This document shows positions 9,036 through 18,611 of a stretch of 64,000 nucleotides of DNA, one piece after another; position 1 is the stretch's first letter; each line of letters begins with the position of its first letter. Below the pieces are notes generated by a model. That model ran no database searches, had not been told where the DNA came from, and saw only the letters and a list, made by a program, of their open reading frames with translations. The translations under genes were made by a program, and so were the position numbers. The DNA is from Alcaligenes sp. SDU_A2 (lineage in GTDB: Bacteria > Pseudomonadota > Gammaproteobacteria > Burkholderiales > Burkholderiaceae_B). Where the stretch lies: the NCBI RefSeq assembly GCF_038237375.1, contig NZ_CP151273.1, forward strand, positions 930,001 through 994,000, in the 5' to 3' direction.

Positions 9036-9799
9036 GTCTGTTGCACGTGCGCGGTCTGAAAAAAGCCTTCGGCGGCAATGTGGCGGTCGATGGCATTCAG
9101 TTCGATCTGCAGGCCGGCGAGTTCCTGGCGCTGATCGGGCCTAATGGCGCTGGCAAGAGCACCACCTTCAATATGGTGGGGGGGCAACTCAGGCCCAGTG
9201 CCGGTTCCGTGCGCCTGGATGGCCGGGAACTGGTGGGTCTGGCACCGCGCCGTATTGCTGCACTGGGCGTGGGGCGCACGTTTCAGATTGCCGCCACCTT
9301 TGCGTCACTGACGGTCGTGGAAAATGTGCAGATGGCTTTGCTGGCACATCGCAAGAAAGTGTTTTCCTTCTGGCGCACAGCGGCGCGCTTCCAGCGCGAA
9401 CACGCCCTGGGCTTGCTGGCCCAGGTAGGCATGCGGGATCAGGCCGACCGCCCGGCCAGCGAACTGGCTTATGGCGATGTCAAACGGGTGGAGCTGGCCA
9501 TTGCCCTGGCTAATGATCCGCGTCTATTGCTGATGGACGAACCCACCGCCGGCATGGCTCCGGGTGAACGCGCAGAGCTGATGCGCCTGACCAAACGGCT
9601 GGCTTTGGAGCGCCGCATGGGCGTGTTGTTTACGGAGCACAGCATGGATGTGGTGTTTGAACATGCGGATCGCATCATTGTGTTGGCGCGTGGACAGTTG
9701 GTGGCCCAAGGTGATGCCGACTACATTCGTCGCCATCCCACGGTGCAGCAGGTGTATTTAGGGGCCGGCACCATGTTTGGCTCCAAGGAGCCGACATGA
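9032..9799 (+). CDS. ABC transporter ATP-binding protein, LivG-like
   Basis: A 255-residue ATPase with Walker A GPNGAGKS at 36-43 and Walker B LLLMDEPTAGMAPGE; the signature is a variant, SELAYGDVKRVE. The ATG at 9032 overlaps the permease TGA as ATGA and follows a G-rich Shine-Dalgarno stretch; upstream codons in frame lie inside the permease gene. It energises the fused permease together with LivF. Confidence 0.93.
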   Translation: MSLLHVRGLKKAFGGNVAVDGIQFDLQAGEFLALIGPNGAGKSTTFNMVGGQLRPSAGSVRLDGRELVGLAPRRIAALGVGRTFQIAATFASLTVVENVQMALLAHRKKVFSFWRTAARFQREHALGLLAQVGMRDQADRPASELAYGDVKRVELAIALANDPRLLLMDEPTAGMAPGERAELMRLTKRLALERRMGVLFTEHSMDVVFEHADRIIVLARGQLVAQGDADYIRRHPTVQQVYLGAGTMFGSKEPT

Positions 9800-10572
9800 C
9801 TTCCGTTTCCGATAATCATGCCATGCAGCCCGGAGACGTCGCCCAGGAGCCGCCTTTACTGAGCGTGCAGGGGCTGAGCGCCTGGTATGGGGCTGCGCAG
9901 ATTCTGTTTGATCTCTCGTTGCACGTACAGCGTGGCGAGGTGGTGGCGCTGATGGGCCGCAACGGTGCCGGCAAGTCCACCACGCTCAAGTCCATCATGG
10001 GGCTGATGGCCCGTTGCCGGGGCACGATTCATTTCATGGGGCAGTCCATTCAGGCTCGTGCGCCCTTCGAGATCGCCCGAGCCGGCCTGGGCTTTGTGCC
10101 CGAGGACAGGCGGATCTTTGCCGATTTAAGCGTTGCCGAAAATCTGGAAGTGGGGCGTCAGCCCGCGCGGCGCTGGCCAGACGGCTTGCCCGCACCGCAG
10201 TGGCGGCCCGAGCACGTATATGCCTTGTTTCCCAATCTGGGCAGCATGCAGCAGCGAGCCGGCGGACAGATGAGTGGCGGCGAACAGCAGATGCTGGCCG
10301 TAGCCCGTACCTTGATGGGCAACCCGTATCTGGTACTGCTGGACGAACCATCCGAAGGCGTGGCGCCGGTTATTGTCGAGCAGATGGCCCAGATGATTCT
10401 GCGGCTTAAACAGCAGGGCGTCAGTATTTTGCTGTCCGAGCAGAATCTGCACTTTGCCACCTTGGTGTCGGACCGTGCCTACGTGCTGGAAAAAGGACAG
10501 ATAAGGTACAGTGGCACCATGCAGGCATTGGCCGCCAACGACGAGATCCGGCGCGCCTGTCTGACCCTTTGA
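9796..10572 (+). CDS. ABC transporter ATP-binding protein, LivF-like
   Basis: A 258-residue ATPase with Walker A GRNGAGKS at 54-61, a clear signature SGGEQQMLAVARTL and Walker B LVLLDEPSEGVAP. The first 20 residues (MTSVSDNHAMQPGDVAQEPP) form an unusual leader for LivF; an internal ATG (Met10) is possible, but the ATGA overlap with livG supports the first. It completes the five-function transporter encoded by four genes here. Confidence 0.93.
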   Translation: MTSVSDNHAMQPGDVAQEPPLLSVQGLSAWYGAAQILFDLSLHVQRGEVVALMGRNGAGKSTTLKSIMGLMARCRGTIHFMGQSIQARAPFEIARAGLGFVPEDRRIFADLSVAENLEVGRQPARRWPDGLPAPQWRPEHVYALFPNLGSMQQRAGGQMSGGEQQMLAVARTLMGNPYLVLLDEPSEGVAPVIVEQMAQMILRLKQQGVSILLSEQNLHFATLVSDRAYVLEKGQIRYSGTMQALAANDEIRRACLTL

Positions 10573-10574
10573 TC

Positions 10575-10598
10575 CGGGTCGTCCTGCGGGACGGCCCG
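10575..10598 (+). terminator. GC-rich hairpin after livF
   Basis: A 10-bp stem (CGGGTCGTCC / GGACGGCCCG, one G-U pair) with loop TGCG, starting 2 bp after the livF stop. There is no run of T afterwards, so it is either a weak attenuator or an mRNA-stabilising hairpin at the transporter operon end. Confidence 0.4.
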
Positions 10599-10618
10599 CC
10601 TTGTTTCGGGAGCAACAC

Positions 10619-11167
10619 ATGCAAGAGACTACCCCCAACCCCCAGGCCGTGATCGATTTCTGGGTCCAGGCCGGCCCGGAAAGCTGGTTCAAGAAGTCCG
10701 AACAGTTCGACCAGCAGTTTCGTGACCGTTTTCTGGACTGGCACGAACGCGCTGCCCGGGGCGAGCTTGACGAGTGGGCCGGCAGTGCCGAGGGCGCATT
10801 TGCCTTACTGATTCTGCTGGATCAGTTTCCGCGCAATGCTTTTCGCAATACGCCGCGCATGTATGCCACCGACGCCAAGGCGCTGGAACTGGCCAAGGCG
10901 ATGGTTGCCAGCGGGCAGGACAGGCAGATCCCCGCGGACCGACGTGTTTTTTGCTATTTGCCGTATTCGCATTCGGAAAGCCTGGCCGATCAACAAGAGG
11001 CCGTGCGCCTGAATCAAGAAATTGGACAGCCTTGGCTGCATCATGCCGTCGAGCATCTGGATGTGGTGCAGCGCTTTGGCCGCTTTCCGCATCGCAATAC
11101 GATTTTGGGACGTCAGAGTACCGAGCCCGAGGTGCAGTTTTTGCAGGCAGGTGGTTTTGCGGGTTGA
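10619..11167 (+). CDS. DUF924 family protein
   Basis: A 182-residue cytosolic protein of the DUF924 family, a helical TPR-like fold of unknown function. Recognisable segments are VIDFWVQAGPESWFKKSEQFDQ near the N-terminus, LILLDQFPRNAFRNTPRMYATD in the middle and FCYLPYSHSESLADQQ later. The ATG at 10619 is chosen over a TTG at 10601 because a CGGGAG lies a few bases before it. It follows the transporter operon after a hairpin, so co-transcription is uncertain. Confidence 0.88.
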   Translation: MQETTPNPQAVIDFWVQAGPESWFKKSEQFDQQFRDRFLDWHERAARGELDEWAGSAEGAFALLILLDQFPRNAFRNTPRMYATDAKALELAKAMVASGQDRQIPADRRVFCYLPYSHSESLADQQEAVRLNQEIGQPWLHHAVEHLDVVQRFGRFPHRNTILGRQSTEPEVQFLQAGGFAG

Positions 11168-11248
11168 TGGCGCTGTCATCGCACCCAGATGGCAGGTGCC
11201 TGGATAGCGCAGGCGGAGTGCATTTACACAGAGCGCCAAGGAGCGCAC

Positions 11249-11857
11249 ATGACAGAAATCGAGCCGGTGCAGGGGGTAACGGGATTGGTGCTGGCTGCGG
11301 GTCTGGGCCGGCGTTTCGATCCGTCCGGGCAGCAGCTTAAATTGCTGGCACCCATGCCTGATGGTGGCACGGTGTTGCGGCGTGTCTGCGAAACCGCATT
11401 GCAAGCCTTGGAGGAGGTCGTGGTGATCTGCGATGTCCACGAAAATGCGGTGCGCCAGGAGCTCGATGGCCTGGCCTTGTGCGTGCTGCGTGCCGAACAG
11501 GCCGAACGTGGAATGGGGGTCACCCTGAAAGCGGGGGTCCGGGCCAGCATGCCGTCTTGTGGTTGGCTCGTGCTGTTGGCCGATATGCCCTGGGTGCAGG
11601 TCGGCACGCTGGCGGCGCTGGCGTCTGTCTTGCGGCAAGGAGCGGGCCTGGTCAGGCCCAGTGTGGATGGGCAGCCGGGCAATCCGGTTGGTTTTGGCGC
11701 TGCCTGGCGGCAGCGCCTGCTGGCTTTGCCCGATATGCAGGGCGCACGCAGCCTTCTGGACGCTTACCCCCAGGACACGGTGTGGGTACCTGTCGCCGAT
11801 GCCGGCATACGACGCGATGTGGACGTGCCGGCCGACCTGGACCCGTCCTTGCCCTGA
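11249..11857 (+). CDS. MobA-like nucleotidyltransferase (MocA/MobA superfamily)
   Basis: A 202-residue protein with the NTP-transfer motif LAAGLGRRF at 15-23 and the lysine of QLKLLAPMPDGG, followed by VLLADMPWVQVGTLAAL, the metal-binding Asp motif of molybdenum-cofactor cytidylyl- or guanylyltransferases (MocA/MobA-like). It would attach a nucleotide to molybdopterin for a molybdenum hydroxylase. The ATG has AAGGAG 5 nt upstream. No molybdoenzyme gene is nearby, so the client enzyme is unknown; other small NTP transferases share this fold. Confidence 0.8.
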   Translation: MTEIEPVQGVTGLVLAAGLGRRFDPSGQQLKLLAPMPDGGTVLRRVCETALQALEEVVVICDVHENAVRQELDGLALCVLRAEQAERGMGVTLKAGVRASMPSCGWLVLLADMPWVQVGTLAALASVLRQGAGLVRPSVDGQPGNPVGFGAAWRQRLLALPDMQGARSLLDAYPQDTVWVPVADAGIRRDVDVPADLDPSLP

Positions 11858-11861
11858 GCGT

Positions 11862-12602
11862 TTAACCGTGCCCGCGTTGTTTGGCTATTTGCTGGCGCTC
11901 CAGACGGGCAATGTAGTTTTGTATGGCAGTCTGGGTGGAGCCGGGTAGATCAATAAAGGTGCAACCCAGGCGCTGGATGTGTTTGCCGTTGGGCAGTTCC
12001 TGCTTTTCGCTGCGTGCCACTTGCAGAGCGACCAAAAAGGAGCCGGTCTCGGGCAGTTCCAGCAGGGACTGCGTATGGTGCGAGCCGACCGGCTGGGGAA
12101 AATCCAGAGAGGAGTCCACCAGCGATAGCCCGCCGCCGCTGATGTCGTGCAGGCGAAAACTTTGGCTTTGGTTGTTCAGGCGCAGCGTAACCATGGCCGG
12201 TTCGCTTAAAGGGACGTTGACGCGGAAATATTCGCGTCGCTGCAGGCGGCGTATGGATTCCGGAATCGGGATCGCCAGGGCAGGCTGGCCTTCAAAAGAC
12301 GTGATTTCCGGCGTGGGAGCCTGGAAGGAAACCTTGACCTTGTCCAGAGACGTCTCGAACTTGGCGTTCTCGGACTGAAGCAGACTGCGTGTCTGTTCGT
12401 CCTTGTTAGCCGTGTCGATGACGATGGTGTTGTTGTCCAGGTCTATGTCCAGAATGGTCGTGACGATGCTGGTGTCGCCTTGGCCGGCTTCCATGTGCAG
12501 CAGCAGGCCGCCGCTTTCGATGGCACGCAGAATGCGCAAGATTTCAAACTTGGACTGAATCTTGTAGGGGTCGTCGTCGTGGGTATGGTGCGATGAGGTC
12601 AT
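11862..12602 (-). CDS. ycgR: YcgR-like flagellar brake protein, PilZ domain
   Basis: A 246-residue protein with a YcgR N-domain followed by a PilZ domain. The c-di-GMP-binding arginines sit in RRLQRREYFRVNVP and the second motif in LHDISGGGLSLVD. In this family c-di-GMP binding makes the protein slow the flagellar motor. It ends 4 bp from the end of the convergent MobA-like gene. No flagellar genes lie in the window, but a diguanylate cyclase at 39.2-40.3 kb could supply the signal. Confidence 0.9.
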   Translation of the reverse strand: MTSSHHTHDDDPYKIQSKFEILRILRAIESGGLLLHMEAGQGDTSIVTTILDIDLDNNTIVIDTANKDEQTRSLLQSENAKFETSLDKVKVSFQAPTPEITSFEGQPALAIPIPESIRRLQRREYFRVNVPLSEPAMVTLRLNNQSQSFRLHDISGGGLSLVDSSLDFPQPVGSHHTQSLLELPETGSFLVALQVARSEKQELPNGKHIQRLGCTFIDLPGSTQTAIQNYIARLERQQIAKQRGHG

Positions 12603-12704
12603 TGTGCAACGGACAAAAAGTCATCAATAGGCGAAAGTAGACGCCAGAGTAACATTCTTGCCCGCGTTCGGGCATGACTGATGCGTACAATAAACGCCGA
12701 AAAA

Positions 12705-13625
12705 TCAGTCCGATTCAGCCATTTGCAGCGCGCAACGCGCTGCAGCCAGGTCCCAGGCGGCGCATCCTACCGATTTGAAGAATAAGGGTTTATCCCGAGG
12801 GGCCGCCGAGCGCAGCACCTGGTGAATGCCGTGGACCTGTTCCCAGTCTACATCGGCCTGCAGAAAATCGCCCGCTTCGTGCCTGGCACCGTTCAGGTCA
12901 TCGACATACAGACGGCTGGCCAGCACGGTGCGGGCTTCAAATTCGGCCATGTCGGGCCGGAATGCGCCTACGCCGATCAGCAATCGGTCCGGGCGGGCTG
13001 CCTCGTGGTAGACGGGGGTCGGACTGCTGGTCAGAGCAATGACCACGTCTGCGTTGGCAGGCAGTTCGCCGCCGATTCGGATGCGTGGGCCGTGATGCGT
13101 GCGTAGCGCCGCCAGCGCCGGTTCGGCGCGCGCAGGCGTGCGGCTGTGCAGGGTGACCTGGGCCGTGGGGTAGAGGGTCAGGACGGCATCAGCATGCGCC
13201 AGAGCTTGTTGGCCGCCGCCCAGCAGGGCTACATGTGCCGGGCCCTGTGGCCATAACGCCTGTATGCCAAGCATGGACATGGCGGCGGTACGGCGGGCGG
13301 TTACGGTGGCACCGTCCAGCAGGGCCAGTGGCTGTCCGGTGCGCGCATCGTAGACGGCGACCAGGGCTTGGATGGCAGGCAGGCCCAGGGCCGGATTGCC
13401 GGGCATGACATTGACCAGTTTGTGTACGCCCAGGTCCTGGGCCACAGCGGGCATGGACAGCATGCGCCCGCCCTGGGGGTAGGCAAGCACTTGCCGTTCG
13501 GGGGCCTGGATCTTGCCGGCAGCATATTCCGCCACGGCCTTGCCCAGGCTGGCGACCAGCTCGGGGTAGGGCAGGCAGCGCGCCGTGTCTTTTGCAGATA
13601 GAACTGTGGAAGAGGTCAGGTTCAT
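12705..13625 (-). CDS. Ornithine cyclodeaminase/mu-crystallin family; likely delta-1-pyrroline/piperideine-2-carboxylate reductase
   Basis: A 306-residue NAD(P)-dependent enzyme. Conserved parts are SMPAVAQDLGVHKLVNVMPGNP, the substrate/lysine region, and the Rossmann loop VALLGGGQQALAHADAV. Lengths and motifs fit bacterial reductases of cyclic imino acids made from hydroxyproline or D-lysine degradation rather than classical ornithine cyclodeaminase of about 350 residues. The call between these is by family resemblance only. It stands alone, with no proline-racemase or lysine-catabolism partners nearby. Confidence 0.78.
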   Translation of the reverse strand: MNLTSSTVLSAKDTARCLPYPELVASLGKAVAEYAAGKIQAPERQVLAYPQGGRMLSMPAVAQDLGVHKLVNVMPGNPALGLPAIQALVAVYDARTGQPLALLDGATVTARRTAAMSMLGIQALWPQGPAHVALLGGGQQALAHADAVLTLYPTAQVTLHSRTPARAEPALAALRTHHGPRIRIGGELPANADVVIALTSSPTPVYHEAARPDRLLIGVGAFRPDMAEFEARTVLASRLYVDDLNGARHEAGDFLQADVDWEQVHGIHQVLRSAAPRDKPLFFKSVGCAAWDLAAARCALQMAESD

Positions 13626-13875
13626 CGCAGGTCTCCGTCAAGGGGTATGGCCGATACCGTTGCGCCCGGGCGCATGATGCTGTTCAGTGTATCCCAGCGC
13701 CTGCGCAAGGCAAGTGGTGGGCGCTCGTCCAAGTGCTGCCGTAGCCTAGGTCTGGTGCCGTCCCTTTACCCAGATTGACAGTTTTTCGCCCCGCAGGCCG
13801 ATGCGGCACGGCATAATTACGCCTGAAGTCCACGCCTGTCCAGGTGGGCTGCTGTAGATTTGGGGAGAATAAAAA

Positions 13876-14292
13876 ATGGGTTTGCTCAATTCCGTGGTGT
13901 CGGCCTTGTCGTCGGCGGACCCGCAGTCCAAGGTGCAAGGCGATCTTTTGCCTGCCTTGATTCAGGTGGTCAGCACATATCCTGGTGGTGTTGCGGGGCT
14001 GATCGAGCGTTTTCGCGAAGGCGGATTTGCCGATGTCGTCACGTCCTGGTTGTCGCAGGGCGAAAACAAGACAATCGGTACCCAGGAACTATTGAGCGTG
14101 ATGGGAACACCGGCAATTGACAAGCTGGTCAGCCTGTCCGGTCTGGATCAGAACACCGTATTGGAAAATCTGAAGGTCATGCTGCCTTCCCTGATCGATC
14201 AGGCCAGTCCCGAAGGGCGCTTTGATCCTTCCAACCTGACCGATGCCAGTAATTTGCTGGGAGGTCTGACCCAGCTTTTCCGCAAGAGCTGA
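13876..14292 (+). CDS. YidB-like DUF937 protein
   Basis: A 138-residue protein of the YidB/DUF937 family. It has an N-terminal MGLLNSVVSALSS, a conserved GGVAGLIERFREGGFADVVTSWLS and the LSVMGTPAIDKLVSLSGLDQNTVLENL segment. The function is unknown in all members I know. A GGGGAG lies about 9 nt upstream of the ATG. A strong hairpin terminator follows. Confidence 0.88.
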   Translation: MGLLNSVVSALSSADPQSKVQGDLLPALIQVVSTYPGGVAGLIERFREGGFADVVTSWLSQGENKTIGTQELLSVMGTPAIDKLVSLSGLDQNTVLENLKVMLPSLIDQASPEGRFDPSNLTDASNLLGGLTQLFRKS

Positions 14293-14310
14293 GCGCTTGC
14301 GGTATTTATG

Positions 14311-14348
14311 AACAAGGCCGCTTCATACACGAAGCGGCCTTGTTTTTT
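14311..14348. terminator. Bidirectional intrinsic terminator between yidB-like and metY
   Basis: A perfect 14-bp stem AACAAGGCCGCTTC / GAAGCGGCCTTGTT with a 6-nt loop, followed by a short T run. It lies between two convergent genes and can serve both. Confidence 0.85.
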
Positions 14349-14423
14349 GGCGGCTACGCAGCAAGCTGCTGTAGCGTGCCTTGCCCTGGATGCGCGGTTC
14401 CAGCCGTTGGGCGACGGCCGGTT

Positions 14424-15701
14424 TTACGCGCGCGAGGCTTCCAGGGCTTGTTCCAGATCGGCCAGGATATCGTCGATGTGCTCAATGCCGATGGACAGGC
14501 GCACCATGTCTTCGCTGACACCGGCAGCGGCCAGTTCCTGGGCATTGAGCTGGCGGTGCGTCGTGCTGGCCGGATGGCAGGCCAGCGATTTCGCGTCACC
14601 GATATTGACCAGGCGCAGCACCAGCTTGAGGGCGTCGATAAAACGCGTGCCGCCTTCGATGCCGCCCTTGATGCCAAAGGACAGAATGGCCGCCGGCTTG
14701 CCGCCCAGGTAGCGCTGGGCCAGCTCGTGCTCGGGATGGTCTTCCAGGCCGGCGTACTTGACCCACGAGACCTGGGGGTGTGTTTTCAGGTAGCGGGCGA
14801 CTTTTAGCGCGTTGTCCGTGTGGCGTTCCATGCGCAGCGGCAGGGTTTCGATGCCTTGCAGGATCTGGAAGGCGCTCAAAGGGGACAGGGCGGCACCGGT
14901 ATTGCGCAGCGGTGCGACACGGCAGCGGCCAATAAAGGCGGCTGGACCGAAGGCCTCGGTGTAGACCACGCCGTGGTAGGACGGGTCCGGTTCGTTCAGG
15001 ATGGCAAAACGCTCTTTGTGTTCGGCCCAAGGGAAGGTGCCCGAGTCCACCACGATGCCGGCAATGGTCGTGCCGTGGCCGCCCATGTATTTGGTCAGCG
15101 AATGTACGACAATGTCGGCGCCGTGTTCGATAGGGCGGCACAGGGCGGGCGAGGCCACGGTATTGTCCACGATCAATGGCACGCCGTGCCGGTGGGCGGC
15201 ATCGGCCAATGCCCGCAGATCCACCAGATTGCCGGCGGGGTTTCCAATCGTTTCGCAAAAAACAGCGCGTGTGCGATCATCGATCAAGGCTTCCAGCGCG
15301 GCAATATCGTCGTGTGGCGCGAACTTGACGGTCAGACCCTGGCGCGGGAACGAGTGGGCGAATAAATTGTAGGTGCCGCCGTAAAGCTTACTGACAGAAA
15401 CAATGTTGTCGCCAGCCTCGGCAATCGTTTGTATAGCATACGTGATGGCGGCCATGCCAGATGCCACGGCCAACGCGCCCACGCCGCCTTCCAGCGCAGC
15501 GACGCGCTGTTCCAGCACGGCATTGGTCGGGTTCATGATGCGGGTATAGATATTGCCCGGCACTTTCAGGTCGAACAAGTCCGCGCCGTGTTGCGTACTA
15601 TCGAAGGCGTAGGATGTGGTCTGGTAAATAGGTACAGCCACGGCCTTTGTGGTGGGGTCGGGCTGGTAGCCGGCGTGAACGGCAAGAGTCTCTAATTTCA
15701 T
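14424..15701 (-). CDS. metY: O-acetylhomoserine sulfhydrylase (MetY-like)
   Basis: A 425-residue Cys/Met-metabolism PLP enzyme. The start [21 protein letters not shown] is the family N-terminus, so upstream codons of the longer frame are dropped. The PLP lysine is K204 in [12 protein letters not shown], and [11 protein letters not shown] precedes the active-site loop. It would make homocysteine from O-acetylhomoserine and sulfide, linking to the sulfate-reduction genes at 47-50 kb. No SAM riboswitch could be recognised in the upstream 150 bp. Confidence 0.92.
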   Translation of the reverse strand: MKLETLAVHAGYQPDPTTKAVAVPIYQTTSYAFDSTQHGADLFDLKVPGNIYTRIMNPTNAVLEQRVAALEGGVGALAVASGMAAITYAIQTIAEAGDNIVSVSKLYGGTYNLFAHSFPRQGLTVKFAPHDDIAALEALIDDRTRAVFCETIGNPAGNLVDLRALADAAHRHGVPLIVDNTVASPALCRPIEHGADIVVHSLTKYMGGHGTTIAGIVVDSGTFPWAEHKERFAILNEPDPSYHGVVYTEAFGPAAFIGRCRVAPLRNTGAALSPLSAFQILQGIETLPLRMERHTDNALKVARYLKTHPQVSWVKYAGLEDHPEHELAQRYLGGKPAAILSFGIKGGIEGGTRFIDALKLVLRLVNIGDAKSLACHPASTTHRQLNAQELAAAGVSEDMVRLSIGIEHIDDILADLEQALEASRA

Positions 15702-15971
15702 GGGTTTGTTATGTGCTTGATGGTCAAATAACGGGTTTAACAGGCCAAGCATACCTTCTGTATGGCATGAATCGCCCCGCGTGAGCAGACTTTTGGTCTA
15801 TGTTTTTATTTCTTGGGGTAATGATAAGCGGTTTTGGCGTAGAGCTCTTATTTTCGGCCCGTGTGTCGAATTTTATCTCTTCCGGTACTTCGCGAACGCC
15901 CGACATGGGTTAGCATTTCGTATCCGGCTTTATGGCTTATCGCGTCCTGTCTCGAGGTACTAGAGGCTTCA

Positions 15972-18611
15972 ATGAAAGTATGGTTTAAGCGGGGCTTGTT
16001 CGGCCTCGTCGTCTTGGCAATTGTCACGGTCGTGGGCGGGGCGATTTTCCTGCTTACCTTCAATCCGAATTCGTACAAACAGAAGCTGGCCGATGTGGTT
16101 CAGCAAAAGTATCAACGTACGCTCAAGATCGACGGCGACATCGAGCTTTCCCTGTTTCCTCGCATCGGTTTGTCCGTGCAGGGCCTGTCTCTGTCGGACC
16201 GCAACTCCAATGACCCGTTCGCGTCGCTGGAGAGCGCCCGCTTTGCCGTGGCGCTTTGGCCGCTGATCAATAACCGCTTGGTGGTCGATCATGTCGCCGT
16301 TACGGGTTTCAAGGCCTGGATCGTTCGCGACGAGCAAGGGCAGTTCAATTTCGACGATTTGTTGCAAGCGGCACCCGCCGCCCTTGCCAAGCCAGCCCAA
16401 GGGGCTCCGTTGGCGCTTTTGCCGGCTGCGCAGGCAGCCGAGCAGCCAGTCGCGCCGCCCGCTCAGGATGCGGCTTCGTCGCCTGTCCCCGACCTGATCG
16501 CCAAGCGTTCGGGCAGCGAGACCGATTTCCAGATCGATATTGCCGGGTTAAGCCTGAAAGGCGGCGAAATCCATTACTACAGCAAGCGCAGCAATGTTAT
16601 CGGTCGTCTGGTGCAACTAGAGGTCAATACCGGACGCATGACGTTCGGCCAGCCTTTCGATGTCGCGCTTAAAGGGCGTTTGTCGGGCGACTATCCCTCG
16701 GCCGACGGCCTGCTGGAAGGGCAAGGACAGTTGCGTCTGGACCCGGCTGCCAAATCGTATTCGGCACAGAAGCTGAACCTGCATTTCAGTGGCGATCTGG
16801 ACCAGATCAAGGCCCAGAGCCTGACCCTGAAAGGCAATGTGGGCTATAACACCGCACAGCGCCAATTTAAGGCCACCAGTCTGGATACCCAGTTACAGGG
16901 ACAATGGCTGGGGCAGTATCCACTGTCCGAGCTGACCGCGTCCTTGGTCACCCCCAATATGCAAATTGATAGCGGCGGCGATCTTTTCGCTGTCGAAAAG
17001 CTGGGCGTGCGCATCAATGGCAAAAATGGCCAGCAAGCGCTGGATCTGGCGCTGGATGCGCCGGCTGTGCAGGTTTCGCCCTTGATGGCCGAGGGCGAGC
17101 CGGTTGTGGCCACCCTCAAGGTGACAGGGCCGCGAGTTCTGGGTTTGGGCCTGACGCTTAAAGGCATGGCGGGAAGCAGCGAAAAACTGCTGTTTCAGGA
17201 AGCGCGTCTGGAAGGTGCCGTCAAGCAGGGCAGCCGTGTTGCGCAAATACGCGCAGTGTCGCCGGCCCAATGGCAACCGGCGGGTCAGGCGCTGCGTTTT
17301 GCGGCCATTGCGGCTAATTTGCGTGTCGAGGATGAAGCGGCTTCAGGCAGCCGTTTTGAAATCCCCATGTCCGGCAATGCCGATCTGGATATAGGCAAAG
17401 GTGCTTATCAGGTCCAATTGGCCAGCCAGACCGACCAGGCACAAGGCACCTTGGACCTGAACCTGCAGGGACAAGAAAAGGACAAGCAGCTCAAAGCGGT
17501 GCTCAAGGCCGATAAATTGGACTTGGATGAGTTGCGCTCTATTTTTTGGCTGGCGGCACCGGGCATGACACCTGCCCCGGCCACTGTCGCGTCCGGACAG
17601 GACAACGCGCCGGAGTCGGGCCAGGCCCCTCAGGCTGCGCCACCAGCGCCGGCGGTAGAAGAAGCCTTGGTGGCCCAGGCCGATCCCCTTTCCTGGCTTA
17701 ACGATACCCGACTGGATGTCAATGTCGATATCCTCAAACTCAAGAGCCTGGGGCTGAATCTGGAGCAAGTAAAGGGGCGTTTGCGCAACCAGGGCGAAAA
17801 TCTGCAGCTCGACGCCCTGACCGGCCAGGCCTACGAAGGGCAGTTCCAGGTGCAGGGGAATCTTGAACCGGGCAAGCAGTTCGATGTCGCGCTGAAATTG
17901 CAGAAAATGCAGATCGGTTCGCTCTTGCTGGATGCCTATGGCGACGACAGGCTGTCTGGCCTGGGAGATCTCCAGCTCAAGCTCAAAGGTCAAGGGGCGA
18001 CGCCACTGGCCAGACTGGCGTCGCTGGAAGGTAATCTAAGCGTGGATGTGCAAGACGGCGGCTGGCGGGGCGTAGACCTGGATCAGAGCGTGCGCGATAT
18101 CAACGAGGCGGTACGCAACGCATTCAGCGGGCAGATTCCTATGTTGCGTCCCGAGTCGGATCAACAACGCCGCACGGTCTTTACGCGTTTGCAGAGCGTG
18201 CTGGATATCAAGCAGGGACAGGGCGTATTTCGTAGCCTAAAAGCTTCGACTCCATTATTGACCATTAATGCGGGCAAGCCCGCCGGTCTGGATCTGGTCA
18301 ACCGGCAGGCAGATGTGGCGCTGCAGGTGCGCCTTAATACACGGCTGGACGCGCAAGAGCGCAAGTCCTTGCAGGATCTGCGCAATGTGGTGATTCCGCT
18401 GCGTATTTCCGGGCCTTGGGACGATTTGTCCTATCAGGTCCAATGGAAAGAAATCGCCAGTCCCAGTATTAAGAACGCCTTGCAGGATGGTTTGCTGGAC
18501 TTGCTCAGTCAGCAGGCAAGGCCAGCGCAGGAGTCGTCCGACGCACCGGCAGCGGTCGCACCGGCAGCGCAGACTTTGGGCGATGCCCTGAAAGGATTGT
18601 TACGACCATGA
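15972..18611 (+). CDS. AsmA-family envelope protein
   Basis: An 879-residue protein. Residues 5-28 (VWFKRGLFGLVVLAIVTVVGG) form an N-terminal membrane anchor, and the long periplasmic part has the AsmA signature RTLKIDGDIELSLFPRIGLSVQGLSL near the start and an AsmA C-terminal block (LQDGGWRGVDLDQSV-type segment about residues 690-830). Family members are thought to be bridge-like lipid-transfer proteins affecting outer-membrane assembly. The ATG at 15972 starts directly before the anchor; 37 upstream codons in frame look non-coding. An Ala/Pro-rich insert is present near 135-175 and again near 535-560. Confidence 0.9.
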   Translation: MKVWFKRGLFGLVVLAIVTVVGGAIFLLTFNPNSYKQKLADVVQQKYQRTLKIDGDIELSLFPRIGLSVQGLSLSDRNSNDPFASLESARFAVALWPLINNRLVVDHVAVTGFKAWIVRDEQGQFNFDDLLQAAPAALAKPAQGAPLALLPAAQAAEQPVAPPAQDAASSPVPDLIAKRSGSETDFQIDIAGLSLKGGEIHYYSKRSNVIGRLVQLEVNTGRMTFGQPFDVALKGRLSGDYPSADGLLEGQGQLRLDPAAKSYSAQKLNLHFSGDLDQIKAQSLTLKGNVGYNTAQRQFKATSLDTQLQGQWLGQYPLSELTASLVTPNMQIDSGGDLFAVEKLGVRINGKNGQQALDLALDAPAVQVSPLMAEGEPVVATLKVTGPRVLGLGLTLKGMAGSSEKLLFQEARLEGAVKQGSRVAQIRAVSPAQWQPAGQALRFAAIAANLRVEDEAASGSRFEIPMSGNADLDIGKGAYQVQLASQTDQAQGTLDLNLQGQEKDKQLKAVLKADKLDLDELRSIFWLAAPGMTPAPATVASGQDNAPESGQAPQAAPPAPAVEEALVAQADPLSWLNDTRLDVNVDILKLKSLGLNLEQVKGRLRNQGENLQLDALTGQAYEGQFQVQGNLEPGKQFDVALKLQKMQIGSLLLDAYGDDRLSGLGDLQLKLKGQGATPLARLASLEGNLSVDVQDGGWRGVDLDQSVRDINEAVRNAFSGQIPMLRPESDQQRRTVFTRLQSVLDIKQGQGVFRSLKASTPLLTINAGKPAGLDLVNRQADVALQVRLNTRLDAQERKSLQDLRNVVIPLRISGPWDDLSYQVQWKEIASPSIKNALQDGLLDLLSQQARPAQESSDAPAAVAPAAQTLGDALKGLLRP

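Noticed and set aside
15702-15971. SAM riboswitch upstream of metY
   Set aside because: No recognisable SAM-I/II/SAH core or terminator-type hairpin in the leader.
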